Source: CAYSWK01 sp964434735 (GTDB lineage: Archaea > Micrarchaeota > Micrarchaeia > Anstonellales > Bilamarchaeaceae). Taken from it: 38,775 nt of DNA. Shown here piece by piece: positions 8,145-15,934 of the stretch; position 1 is the stretch's first letter, and every line of letters begins with the position of its first letter. The position numbers and the translations under genes were made by a program. The notes under the pieces are model-generated. The model worked only from the letters and a program-made list of their open reading frames with translations, had not been told where the DNA came from and searched no databases. The DNA is taken from contig CAYSWK010000009.1 in NCBI GenBank assembly GCA_964434735.1, positions 1 to 38,775 on the forward strand, read 5' to 3'.

Positions 8145-8741
8145 TCATCGCGATCCATACAATTTCAACCTAGGTACATGCTCCATCTTGAGTTCTGCAA
8201 TCGTCCCGTTCCCCGTATCAAACGAACGGAAATTCGCCAACGAGGAAACGAGCGAGCAGAGTAGTACGTTAAACACGCCGTAGTGGGTCACGATTGCAAT
8301 ATCCCCTTTCTTTTCGTACGTACGCACAAGACGATTGAACTCGGGGACTGCCCGTGCCTGGACATCGGAAAGGCTTTCACCTTTGGGAATAGGATTGTTT
8401 TGGGGATCAAAATGCCAGCCCTTCCATTCTTCGGGAAACTGCTTTTGAATATCCATTTCGGTTTTCCCATGCCACGCGCCGCAATCCAATTCCCTAAAGT
8501 GCTTGTTTTTCTGGACTTTAACTTTTGAGATTTTTGATATAGCATCAGCAGTTTGCATGGTACGCCTAAAGGGACTTGCAAACAGCGCATGCAATGGCCG
8601 TGAAATAAAAAATTCTGCAACCGATTCCGCTTGGATAAAACCTTCAGGACTTAATCCTGTGTCTTCCTCTTCCTTGCTTGAATAAAGACGCTTTTGGTTT
8701 GCAATTGATTGGCAATGGCGGACAAGATAAACGGTTTGCAT
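8145..8741 (-). CDS. Histidine phosphatase (phosphoglycerate mutase-like) family protein
   Basis: A 198-residue branch-1 histidine phosphatase. The phospho-accepting His is in LVRHCQS (His9). Phosphate-binding arginines lie in SPFRRTMQTA, the catalytic acid region is RELDCGAWHG, and the second His is in IVTHYG. The first motif is RHC instead of the usual RHG. Substrate cannot be deduced; relatives include cofactor-dependent phosphoglycerate mutase and alpha-ribazole phosphatase. It is convergent with purH (18-base gap) and single-gene, as its upstream side holds a dispersed repeat and the RNase P RNA gene. Confidence 0.88.
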   Translation of the reverse strand: MQTVYLVRHCQSIANQKRLYSSKEEEDTGLSPEGFIQAESVAEFFISRPLHALFASPFRRTMQTADAISKISKVKVQKNKHFRELDCGAWHGKTEMDIQKQFPEEWKGWHFDPQNNPIPKGESLSDVQARAVPEFNRLVRTYEKKGDIAIVTHYGVFNVLLCSLVSSLANFRSFDTGNGTIAELKMEHVPRLKLYGSR

Positions 8742-8768
8742 AAAAGGTAAACGAAGATTAGGAATAAA

Positions 8769-8819
8769 AACTCAAAACCCAAAAACTGGAAACTGGAGAC
8801 TGAAGACAGGAAACGATTA
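8769..8819 (-). repeat. Dispersed intergenic repeat, copy B
   Basis: Read on the minus strand this begins TAATCGTTTCCTGTCTTCAG, continues with two CAGTTT blocks and ends GGGTTTTGAGTT. The order and spacing of blocks match copy A at 2405-2457, with substitutions. It lies upstream of the histidine phosphatase gene, beyond the 3' end of the RNase P RNA. Confidence 0.55.
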
Positions 8820-8866
8820 GGTTCAGTTGATCAGGATAAGAATAGTGAGAATTGTCTAAAGGATTG

Positions 8867-8903
8867 AAAAAACCAACTATAAGAAATGCATAAATGGTTT
8901 TTT
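8867..8903 (-). terminator. Inverted repeat after RNase P RNA
   Basis: AAAAAACCA (8867-8875) and TGGTTTTTT (8895-8903) form a perfect 9-bp inverted repeat directly beyond the RNase P RNA 3' end. On the minus strand the downstream arm ends in six T residues. It may act in termination or 3' processing. Confidence 0.45.
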
Positions 8904-9164
8904 AGTGAGGGGCATAGCCTGCCTTCTGTATCTCGTTCCCATTAGACTTCAGGTACACCTGTTACCAAATTGCACCTGCTGCAGTATGAGTGCAGAGCGG
9001 CCAAAGGCCTTGCTGGATCGTAGCACGGAAACCCGTCCGTTTCATCGGACTCTTGCGAGTACGTATCGTTTCTGTTACGGATTTCGAAGCCTTAAACCTC
9101 TTTCGCGCTCCCCAGGGCAGAGCTTCCTCACATGACGAGCATGCGTAGGGAACGTCCCCTCACT
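8904..9164 (-). ncRNA. rnpB: RNase P RNA
   Basis: This 261-base RNA on the minus strand trims tRNA 5' leaders. The ends pair as helix P1 (AGTGAGGGG with CCCCTCACT). Conserved region I is GAGGAAGCTC, region II ACAGAAACGATACG, then GATGAAACGG, region IV AGTCTAATGGGAACG and region V ACAGAAGGCAGGCTATG. Helix P4 can be drawn by hand: AGCTCTGCC (9124-9116) pairs with GGCAGGCT (8923-8916) with one bulged U, the universally conserved P4 bulge. No protein frame explains the stretch. A TATA-like box (9187-9196) lies 23-32 bases upstream of the 5' end. Confidence 0.9.
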
Positions 9165-9186
9165 AAAAGATATTGAGAAACTAAGG

Positions 9187-9196
9187 TAATTTAAGG
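9187..9196. promoter_or_regulatory. Shared TATA-like box, rnpB / HAD-HPPK gene
   Basis: TAATTTAAGG is centred 27 bases from both the RNase P RNA 5' end (9164, minus) and the start codon at 9218 (plus). No other AT box lies in the 53-base gap. Confidence 0.5.
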
Positions 9197-9217
9197 TTTT
9201 ACTTATGAGTTGTTAGT

Positions 9218-10300
9218 ATGCCAAAACTGGTTATTTTCGACTTCGACGACACGCTTGTCCATCTTGAGGTTGATTGGAAAGGCGTGGCTGAAAAACTCTC
9301 CAAACTGACCCCAAGCTCAGACAAGGGAGATTGGGTCGTATCAAAGGCAAACGCGCTCATAAAAGAAGGAAAAAGAAAAGAAGCATTTGCAATAGTTGAC
9401 AAGGCAGAAGAAGATTGCATTGCACGAAAAGCATATGTGCCATTCCCAAATATGCTTGCGCTTATACCCCAATTGTATTTGGCAGGATACAAAATCGCAA
9501 TCGCTTCAAGCAACTCATCAAAAACAATAAAGAAAATACTTGAATTTGAAAAATGTGCGCAATACATTTCATTCGTGTACGGTCGTGAGGAAACGGAACT
9601 TTTGAAGCCCCACCCCCATCAGCTCAATGCGATTCTTCAAAAAACAAAAACAAACAAACAGGACGTACTGTTCATAGGCGACAGCGAAAACGACACGGGT
9701 GCGGGAAAAGCGGCAGGGATTGAAACGGTGCAAATCCGTCCAAACAACGAGCAGGATGCAAAAAGAATAGGGCTTCGTTTGCTTGCACAAAAGAAAAAAT
9801 ACACCTACCTGCTCTCACTAGGCTCAAACCTTGGAAACAAACGACTCAACATTTCAAAAGCAATTGAGACGCTTAAACAATTCCTCATCGTTTCCAAAAC
9901 ATCATCATTCTACAAAACCGCACCGATGTACAATACCAAGCAACCGGCATTCTACAATTTGTGCATTGAAGGATATGGATATATGGAGCCAAAAGAACTG
10001 ATTGAAAAATGCCTTGACATTGAAAATTCCCTTAAGAGAACGCGTGATCCAAACGACCGGTTCGGCCCAAGAACAATCGATATAGATATTGTTGCGGCAT
10101 ACGATTCAAACGAAAAAGAGATACTTCAAAACTCACCATCGCTTGTACTTCCCCATCCGCGGTTTTCAGAAAGAGGATTCGTATTAGTTCCCTTGCAGGA
10201 AATAACAAAAAGAACGATAAGAAACAAATCTCTTGATGAATACGTAACTAAAGAAAATCAAAAAGGAATAGAAAGGCTTAGAGGCGCGCCAAAGCTTTGA
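9218..10300 (+). CDS. Fusion: HAD-family phosphatase + HPPK (FolK)
   Basis: A 360-residue two-domain protein. Residues 1 to about 190 are a HAD hydrolase: DFDDTL (nucleophile Asp8), IASSNS, the LKPHP lysine and FIGDSENDTG. From about 194 follows a complete 6-hydroxymethyl-dihydropterin pyrophosphokinase: YLLSLGSNLGN, YKTAPMY, RFGPRTIDIDI with the two metal-binding Asp, and LPHPR followed by GFVLVPLQEI. HPPK transfers pyrophosphate from ATP to the pterin before dihydropteroate synthesis. The HAD half may remove phosphate from an earlier pterin intermediate, but its substrate is not visible in sequence. The message is probably leaderless. It overlaps the convergent DUF3326 gene by 23 bases. Confidence 0.9.
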   Translation: MPKLVIFDFDDTLVHLEVDWKGVAEKLSKLTPSSDKGDWVVSKANALIKEGKRKEAFAIVDKAEEDCIARKAYVPFPNMLALIPQLYLAGYKIAIASSNSSKTIKKILEFEKCAQYISFVYGREETELLKPHPHQLNAILQKTKTNKQDVLFIGDSENDTGAGKAAGIETVQIRPNNEQDAKRIGLRLLAQKKKYTYLLSLGSNLGNKRLNISKAIETLKQFLIVSKTSSFYKTAPMYNTKQPAFYNLCIEGYGYMEPKELIEKCLDIENSLKRTRDPNDRFGPRTIDIDIVAAYDSNEKEILQNSPSLVLPHPRFSERGFVLVPLQEITKRTIRNKSLDEYVTKENQKGIERLRGAPKL

Positions 10301-11330
10301 GGGGCCTTCGAAGCTCATAGGGATCAATTCCCTGACGTATTGATGCGAGTATGCCTGCCGCCTCCCAATAATTTTCCGCAACAAAAATGTTTTTCATACG
10401 CAAATGTTTGGGAGTGACATTCATAACTGTCTTATTTTCCTTAACTGCGATGAGAGGGATTCCTAATTTTTGTGCGGCAAGCGCAGGGATGCCACCCATG
10501 CACGAGTATGGAAGGACAATTGCACCGAGTGAATGGACCGTAATGTCGTTTGCAGATGCAAGATGCATCGGCACAAGGCGCGGTGCCCTGCTCAATCCCT
10601 GCAACACGCATCCAAGGTATGCGGGCCCCATTGCCTCAGCGCCTGCACGCGCATCGATAATGCCTGAAAACAATTCCTTCTTGATTTCCTTTTTTGAAAC
10701 GATGGGTGCATGAGCGCAAGGGATCATAAATTCACGTGAAATCAAATGGGAAAGAATTGCTTCCGTACCTCCATACGGATTTGGAAGTTTGCCTTTGAAG
10801 TAAAGGGAAAGGTCCTTCATGGAAACGTCAATATGCGCACAAATGGCAAGCGAATCTGCGCCCTCTTTCAGCATATGCCGTGCCGCATCAAGAAGCGTCT
10901 TTTCATCATCAACCTGGCCTGCAAATGCCCCTTGTTGCGTTTTAATGGCACGTGCACCGATTGACTTATGAGTAACGTGATAGCCAAGGATATTCGCACC
11001 TTTTACTGACCTGATCGCATTAATAGTATTTATCGCAAGGTCATGCCCGGATTTGTCCATTCCTCGGTCCAGAATGACACCGATCTTGTTTCCTAAACTT
11101 TCGCGCAATGCAAGCTTTCCTTGCAAAAATGAATCAAGGGAATACCCTTCAACATAGAGGGCATTAGCACTTGCAAGGTTAAGGGAAACGCCATTAACGA
11201 CATTGGGATGAACGATGATTTTATCGCAAACGGATGCGAGCACGTTTGTTGCAGGCGTAGCATCGCCTTCATACCCTCCAATAGCCGCTTTTACTCCCGT
11301 TGGAACGATATGGACTGCACAAAACATCAT
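10278..11330 (-). CDS. DUF3326 family protein
   Basis: A 350-residue protein matching DUF3326, known from archaea, cyanobacteria and plants. The pattern includes VPTGVKAAIGGYEGDATPA, CDKIIVHPNVVNG and NALYVEGYSLD near the N-terminus, then VILDRGMD and a glycine-rich C-terminal part (SCMGGIPALAAQKLGIP). Function is unknown; conserved His, Asn and Asp residues suggest an enzyme. Its ATG (11330, or a second one at 11327) overlaps the TGA of the small upstream gene as ATGA. GGTGA lies just before it, so the two are translationally coupled. Confidence 0.85.
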   Translation of the reverse strand: MMFCAVHIVPTGVKAAIGGYEGDATPATNVLASVCDKIIVHPNVVNGVSLNLASANALYVEGYSLDSFLQGKLALRESLGNKIGVILDRGMDKSGHDLAINTINAIRSVKGANILGYHVTHKSIGARAIKTQQGAFAGQVDDEKTLLDAARHMLKEGADSLAICAHIDVSMKDLSLYFKGKLPNPYGGTEAILSHLISREFMIPCAHAPIVSKKEIKKELFSGIIDARAGAEAMGPAYLGCVLQGLSRAPRLVPMHLASANDITVHSLGAIVLPYSCMGGIPALAAQKLGIPLIAVKENKTVMNVTPKHLRMKNIFVAENYWEAAGILASIRQGIDPYELRRPLKALARL

Positions 11331-11491
11331 TTCACCCTGCTTACGGCCAGGTAAAGCGAAGACCCGCTTGTTTTCTCAATAAAAAACCTGAGCACGGAAA
11401 ACTTGTTTTTCTTAAAATAAGAATGGATGAAATCAAGGAGCTTTTCAGGAGATCCCTTGTACGTTACTTTTACCCGTTCAGTAATGATCAT
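11327..11491 (-). CDS. Small conserved-looking protein coupled to DUF3326 gene
   Basis: A 54-residue frame from ATG at 11491 to a TGA that overlaps the DUF3326 start (ATGA). It begins MIITERVKVTYKGSPEKLL and ends LYLAVSRVK, with a strand-helix-strand-strand pattern and basic character. No ribosome binding site precedes the ATG, but an AT box (TTTTTTAATC on the minus strand, about 11510-11519) lies roughly 20-28 bases upstream, as for a leaderless first gene. The overlap supports a real gene. I do not recognise the family. Confidence 0.65.
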   Translation of the reverse strand: MIITERVKVTYKGSPEKLLDFIHSYFKKNKFSVLRFFIEKTSGSSLYLAVSRVK

Positions 11492-11563
11492 AGAAAACAC
11501 GCTATGATGAGATTAAAAAACTCTTCTATGGAATACTTGTACCATATAGCCCCGTAGTCTAGT

Positions 11564-11604
11564 GAGCTTTTTGCGTATTTTTACAAGCAACGAGTTTAGA
11601 CAAC
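11564..11604 (+). other. Putative tRNA intron 1 (D loop)
   Basis: A 41-base insertion between AGT and GGTCAA of the D loop; exact ends may shift by one or two bases. It contains TTGC/GCAA as a possible stem, and TAGAC near its end could pair with GTCTA of the exon. I could not draw a strict bulge-helix-bulge motif that gives the mature loop, so processing would need a relaxed motif. Confidence 0.6.
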
Positions 11605-11648
11605 GGTCAAGGATAGCGGGTTCTGGCCCCGCTGACACCGGTTCGAAT

Positions 11649-11699
11649 TGCCAGGAACCTACGGTTCCTATGCCAACCTCCCTTTTTGGGAACGAAAAT
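11649..11699 (+). other. Putative tRNA intron 2 (T loop)
   Basis: A 51-base insertion at the 3' side of the T loop. The junction is ambiguous over AAT, which occurs at both ends. It holds two strong hairpins: AGGAACC-TAC-GGTTCCT and TCCC-TTTTT-GGGA. A relaxed bulge-helix-bulge is only partly drawable (GCC of the insertion with GGT of the T stem). Confidence 0.6.
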
Positions 11700-11797
11700 C
11701 CGGTCGGGGCTATATTTTTCTTGTTATTTGTTATCTACAACATAAAAAAGTGCAAAGCAAGAGGCATGTTTATAATATTTTTTGGAGATAAACTGCC

Positions 11798-12223
11798 GTG
11801 CAAAATTCTCAAGAAGCGAATTCTACTAGAAACCATGCCGGCCTTGAACAGGAGTCATGGGAATCGCTTGCTCAGATGACATTGAAATTCAACACTGAGA
11901 TCATAAACAACAACGGCGGGCGCAAAATAAGCAAAAAAATGCAATACCTTAAGCACCTCATTCATTTGTATCTTAAGGACTCCCAAGGCATTGAAGTGTT
12001 CTCAAGCAGCCGCGTTTTAGTAAAATTTGCCCGGACCGTGCACGGCATAGAAAACTACCTGGTAAAAAATAATATCCCGTCAACCCCTTTTCTCATATTT
12101 TTAAAAGCAATCGTAGAAAAAGCAAAAAAGGAGAAAATAAGGGCACAAAAGCCGTTTGAAAGGCTTCAGGAGTTTGGCAAACTTAAAGAGCACATAGGTT
12201 TTGAAAATACGTTAAGTAAGTGA
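11798..12223 (+). CDS. Hypothetical basic helical protein
   Basis: A 141-residue lysine-rich, mostly helical protein with no membrane segment or motif that I recognise. The central part (NGGRKISKKMQYLKHLIHLYLKD) is strongly basic, which could suit nucleic-acid binding, but this is only inference. The GTG start at 11798 lies about 25-30 bases after TTTATAATAT, so the transcript is probably leaderless. The next gene (GPI) starts five bases after its stop, so the two form an operon. Confidence 0.6.
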   Translation: MQNSQEANSTRNHAGLEQESWESLAQMTLKFNTEIINNNGGRKISKKMQYLKHLIHLYLKDSQGIEVFSSSRVLVKFARTVHGIENYLVKNNIPSTPFLIFLKAIVEKAKKEKIRAQKPFERLQEFGKLKEHIGFENTLSK

Positions 12224-12227
12224 TACG

Positions 12228-12932
12228 ATGATACTTGCAAAAGAACCACTCTCAATCGAACTCCTTGGCACAGAACTTTTAGTAAATGCAAAACACCACG
12301 CACACACGGTGCGCCATCTCTCTTCAATGAAAACCCTTTTTTTAGAGGAAGATTTTGAAAAAGACTGGGACTTATATTACATGTATCGAAACGTTTTTTC
12401 AACAAACAACATTCGCTATGATGTAACGGTCATCCCTGCGCTACGCATTGGAAAGGAATGGGTCAAAACGTTTGGCCATTACCACCCAAAAGCAAAAGAT
12501 GGGCTTGCATATCCTGAACTGTACCAGGTGCTTAAAGGCAGTGCAGTCTTCATTTTACAAAAGAAACGAAGCGATGGTGGCGTCGACGTTCTCATGGTTG
12601 ACGCAAAGGAAAAAGACGTCATACTCATGCCTCCTGGATTTGGCCATGTAACGGTAAACAAAGGATCCCAGACGCTTATTCTTTCAAATATTGTCTCAAA
12701 CCTTTTTGAATCGGATTACAGCGAATACGAACAAAACAAGGGAGCTGCAGTCTACCTTACTGATTCAGTTGAATACAACCCCGCATACGTAGTAAAAACA
12801 TTTAACCGCGTTACGGCACCTGAGCTTAACAAAAGCTATGGAGTCGAATGCAAGGACATCCTTCTTGAGCTTTCAAAGGATCCTGCTTCATTTGAGTACT
12901 TGAATACGCCTCATTTGAAATTTAAAAAGTAA
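12228..12932 (+). CDS. pgiA: Glucose-6-phosphate isomerase, archaeal cupin type
   Basis: A 234-residue cupin-type phosphoglucose isomerase, unrelated to the bacterial/eukaryotic enzyme. The metal site is visible as GHYHPKAKDGLAYPELYQVL (two His and a Glu) and GFGHVTVN (third His). It interconverts glucose-6-phosphate and fructose-6-phosphate. Length is typical or slightly long, with a C-terminal extension of about 40 residues. AAGTGATACG lies just before the ATG. Its 3' end overlaps the convergent alaS gene by 11 bases. Confidence 0.93.
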   Translation: MILAKEPLSIELLGTELLVNAKHHAHTVRHLSSMKTLFLEEDFEKDWDLYYMYRNVFSTNNIRYDVTVIPALRIGKEWVKTFGHYHPKAKDGLAYPELYQVLKGSAVFILQKKRSDGGVDVLMVDAKEKDVILMPPGFGHVTVNKGSQTLILSNIVSNLFESDYSEYEQNKGAAVYLTDSVEYNPAYVVKTFNRVTAPELNKSYGVECKDILLELSKDPASFEYLNTPHLKFKK

Positions 12933-15606
12933 AAAGTTCAACCCTTTGGACCCTTCCTTGAGCAAGCTGGTCGCTTCCGCCGCCCGTTCCACCCAATTTT
13001 GCCAATGCCTTTGCCAATAATTCCTTGGCAGAATGCTTTGACCCCTTGCCTGACGCAGCAATGATGACGCCTTCCTTGTTCATGAGGACACAGGATGCGC
13101 CATCGGACTTCGTAATTCCTTGTGCAATAATCTTGAGTGCATTTGCGTCAAGCTCAAGTATCTTGATAACCGGTTTTTCCTTGCCCTCTTTTGAAATAAA
13201 TTTGATTTCCTCAGTTGCAACCGTTTGCATCAATCCATCGATCTGTTTTTTCTGCTCCTTCCATTCAGTAAAGAAACGCTCAACCGTTTTTGGAACATCA
13301 TCGTCATTTACGGAAACAATTGCTCCTGCTGCACGAAGCACCTGCTCCTTTTTCTGCATAAATTCAAGTGCAACGGTTCCGCAGGAAAATACAATACGTT
13401 CAACACCATCCTGGATGCTTTCTCTTCGCATAATTTTGAACATGCCAAGTTCTCCTGTTGTCTTATGCATGAAATGCGTACCGCCGCATGCTTCAGAATC
13501 AACGTCTCCCAAACTCACCACGCGCAATTCCTTGCCAGGTACTGCCCCTCCCTGGTAAAGGCGGAACCCATATTTTGACTCGGCAACGTTTCGGGGAAGA
13601 ACTTCTGTAACAATAGGAAGATTCTGCATGATATACTCATTTGCTCTTCGCTCGATTGCGTCAAGCTCTTCTTGAGTTATCTTTTTGTAGTGAGTAAGGT
13701 CAAGATGTGCCTTATGCTCATCCTTCTTGCTTCCGCCTTGCCACACATGGCTTCCTAAAACTTCACGTGCTGCTGCATTGAGCAAATGCGCCCCCGTATG
13801 GTGCCGTGAAATAATACTTCTTCGAACCATATCTACAATGCCTTTGACTTTCATTCCTTTCTTGAAACTTTCAGGCTTCTCAACTTCATGAAGCACAACT
13901 CCTGCTTCCTTTTGAGTATCCAGAACACGAACCGAAACCGGATGCCCTGAACTGGAAACGTTCAATGATCCCTTATCGCCAACCTGCCCTCCGCCTTCAG
14001 GGTAGAAACAGGTTGAGTCCAAAATAACATATTTCCCAATGACTGCCAAAACGGTTGCCTCGAATTCACCCTTTGGCTCATAGTAATAAGTGTGGGTCTT
14101 TGGCAAACCGACAACATCTGCTTTTGCCTTAACGACGTTTTGCACATCCTCTTCTTCGCCCTTAACTAATTTGTAAAAGTTACCGGGCATATCAACGGAC
14201 GTTTTGGATTGGTTTGCAATCTCAACCACGTCCTCAGGAGCAATACCATGCGTTTTGTACAGCGTGAAAAGATCCTCTTTAGTTATTTTTCCTTTCTTTG
14301 CAATGCTTTGCACTTTTCCTTGGGCTTTTTCCTTTGTTGATGCGTATCGCTTTTTTTCTTCCTCAACAACTGCCAAAACGGACGTTACTCCGTCTTTCAG
14401 TTCAGGCGAAATGTAATGCATATGATCTGCATGGTCTTTGAGGATCTGCTCATAATTGAAGTTAAGCTTAAGCTCGCGCTCAAAACCGAATACCCGTCTT
14501 AAAATCAAACGAAGGTTGTACCCGCCGCCTGAGTTGCTTGGAAGCATCCCGTCATTAATGGTGTAGAGCAACGTGAGCAAATGGTCTGCACTTGCATACA
14601 ATGCCTGCAGTGGCTCCAATTGGCCAAACAGCTCTTTCTTGGTTACGCCCAGTTGCTTTGCAACGCGTTCCTTTTCCAACTCTAAATTATCAACTTCATC
14701 CTCATTTAAACTTCCTGAAATTTTTGCGAACTTAAGGAACAAGTCGCGGTCCATTTTTACATCGTTATTTTTCTTCATATTTTCAATTACTTTACCAAAA
14801 ACAACCTCGTAACTTGTCGGATCTCCCGTTGACATCCATGCCAAACGGGAAAGCCCTGCGCCCATATCAATGACACGCGTTTTAAGTTCACGATACTGGT
14901 CATTGGGTAAATTTTCATACTGCATGAATACGCAGTTTCCTAATTCAAGCCCTCTGCAGAAGTATTCCATACTCGGGCCAAAATTCCCTCCGCCCATCCA
15001 AACGTCTTCCATGAACACAAGTTCTTCCTTAGGAATGCCAACGGCCTCAAGATACTTGATATCGTGCTCAATTGCCTGTTCCTTCCAGTAGAAAAGGCCT
15101 GTCTTTTCCGAATTGAAGGACAATTGGCCAATCATAATGAAATTAGTATAATGCCTTCCGGTAACACCGACGTTTGTAATGTCTGAAAAACGAATACATG
15201 GCTGCGGAACAACGACAGGGTTCCCTGGAGGTTCCAACTCGCCTGAAACAACATAGGGCTGGAAATCATTGATGGATGCGATAGTGAAGTATAAATCGTC
15301 CCTCCAGCGTGCAACAGTTGGATAGGGCTTTACGTACTTATGGCCTGTTTTTGTGAAATATGATTCAACTTTTTTCCATGTTTCCATGTAGCCAAGCTTA
15401 TGTTTTACCGGAGTGTTGCCGATGAATTGGTAGCCTATGCACGAAGGGTCGGCACAAAATTCCCGTGACGTAATGCTCCAGAAATTGCGCTTGCATTTTT
15501 TACATGATTGGCGCTTGAAACCGCGCTCAATAAGGCAATTGAGCTTGAAATGCTTTTCCCAGTCTTTTGAAAACTGCTTAAGTAATTCTTTTTTATCAAG
15601 AGCCAT
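12922..15606 (-). CDS. alaS: Alanyl-tRNA synthetase, archaeal type
   Basis: An 894-residue synthetase. The archaeal N-terminal zinc element (CKKCKRNFWS, then CADPSC) precedes the class II catalytic core (motif 2 region CIRFSDITNVGVTGRH; GGGNFGPSMEYF). The editing domain has HHTGAHLL and CGGTH. A C-terminal DHHA1 domain follows, with GTGGGSDQLAQG. The ATG at 15606 (MALDKKELL) is preceded by GGCGTGAT; a longer in-frame extension is unlikely. It charges tRNA-Ala and clears Ser/Gly errors. Confidence 0.96.
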   Translation of the reverse strand: MALDKKELLKQFSKDWEKHFKLNCLIERGFKRQSCKKCKRNFWSITSREFCADPSCIGYQFIGNTPVKHKLGYMETWKKVESYFTKTGHKYVKPYPTVARWRDDLYFTIASINDFQPYVVSGELEPPGNPVVVPQPCIRFSDITNVGVTGRHYTNFIMIGQLSFNSEKTGLFYWKEQAIEHDIKYLEAVGIPKEELVFMEDVWMGGGNFGPSMEYFCRGLELGNCVFMQYENLPNDQYRELKTRVIDMGAGLSRLAWMSTGDPTSYEVVFGKVIENMKKNNDVKMDRDLFLKFAKISGSLNEDEVDNLELEKERVAKQLGVTKKELFGQLEPLQALYASADHLLTLLYTINDGMLPSNSGGGYNLRLILRRVFGFERELKLNFNYEQILKDHADHMHYISPELKDGVTSVLAVVEEEKKRYASTKEKAQGKVQSIAKKGKITKEDLFTLYKTHGIAPEDVVEIANQSKTSVDMPGNFYKLVKGEEEDVQNVVKAKADVVGLPKTHTYYYEPKGEFEATVLAVIGKYVILDSTCFYPEGGGQVGDKGSLNVSSSGHPVSVRVLDTQKEAGVVLHEVEKPESFKKGMKVKGIVDMVRRSIISRHHTGAHLLNAAAREVLGSHVWQGGSKKDEHKAHLDLTHYKKITQEELDAIERRANEYIMQNLPIVTEVLPRNVAESKYGFRLYQGGAVPGKELRVVSLGDVDSEACGGTHFMHKTTGELGMFKIMRRESIQDGVERIVFSCGTVALEFMQKKEQVLRAAGAIVSVNDDDVPKTVERFFTEWKEQKKQIDGLMQTVATEEIKFISKEGKEKPVIKILELDANALKIIAQGITKSDGASCVLMNKEGVIIAASGKGSKHSAKELLAKALAKLGGTGGGSDQLAQGRVQRVELFTF

Positions 15607-15732
15607 GAAAATCACGCCATTCGTATTTCCATATTCTGAGAATGAATTTATAAAAAGGAGAGCCATGCCTGAATACAAGGTTCTTTCAAACAAAATTCCG
15701 GAAACCCAAAACGATCAATTGAACAAGATAAG

Positions 15733-15806
15733 CGGGCTCAGGGAGATTTGAACTCCCGACACACGGATTAAGAGTCCGTTGCTCTACCAAGCTGAGCTAT
15801 GAGCCC
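15733..15806 (-). tRNA. tRNA-Lys (CUU)
   Basis: A regular 74-base cloverleaf on the minus strand. The acceptor is GGGCTCA/TGAGCCC, the D stem GCTC/GAGC, the anticodon stem ACGGA/TCCGT with loop CTCTTAA (anticodon CTT), and the T arm GGGAG-TTCAAAT-CTCCC. The discriminator is G. There is no intron and no encoded CCA. Confidence 0.97.
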
Positions 15807-15835
15807 AAAGAACATTGTTCGTCTTTGGTTTCCTG

Positions 15836-15872
15836 TTTTGAGTTCTAAGCAGTCAGTTTTGAATCTAAGCAG
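15836..15872 (+). repeat. Tandem imperfect repeat, dispersed-repeat copy C
   Basis: TTTTGAGTTCTAAGCAG (15836-15852) is followed by TTTTGAATCTAAGCAG (15857-15872). The first unit carries the GTTTTGAGTT core seen in repeat copies A, B and D, preceded by GGTTTCCT. It lies just upstream of tRNA-Lys, in the gap before the surface-protein region. The rest of the gap holds the TATA box (ATGTATAAAAAT near 15900) of the next gene. Confidence 0.5.
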
Positions 15873-15934
15873 AAAACAAAACAATATTTCTTGAGTGGAT
15901 ATGTATAAAAATGATACGCTTGGATTAAGGTTTA

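Larger units (their letters stand above)
11548..11712 (+). tRNA. tRNA-Gln (CUG) interrupted by two insertions
   Basis: All cloverleaf parts are present but spread over 165 bases. The acceptor AGCCCCG (11548-11554) pairs with CGGGGCT (11705-11711), the discriminator is A, and the D stem is GTCT/GGAT. The anticodon stem GCGGG/CCCGC surrounds loop TTCTGGC (anticodon CTG at 11623-11625). The T arm is ACCGG-TTCGAAT-CCGGT. Removing about 41 bases from the D loop and 51 from the T loop gives a regular 73-base tRNA. The anticodon loop itself is uninterrupted. It is probably one of the unusual multi-intron tRNAs known from some archaea. Confidence 0.85.

Noticed and set aside
8904..9164. Plus-strand reading of this stretch as a small gene or unknown RNA
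   Set aside because: Conserved RNase P regions and the P4 pairing with bulged U are found only on the minus strand; the plus-strand frame is a shadow.
11564..11699. Strict bulge-helix-bulge motifs for both tRNA-Gln insertions
   Set aside because: Each junction that restores the mature loops was tried by hand; none gave a 4-bp central helix with two 3-base bulges without mismatches.
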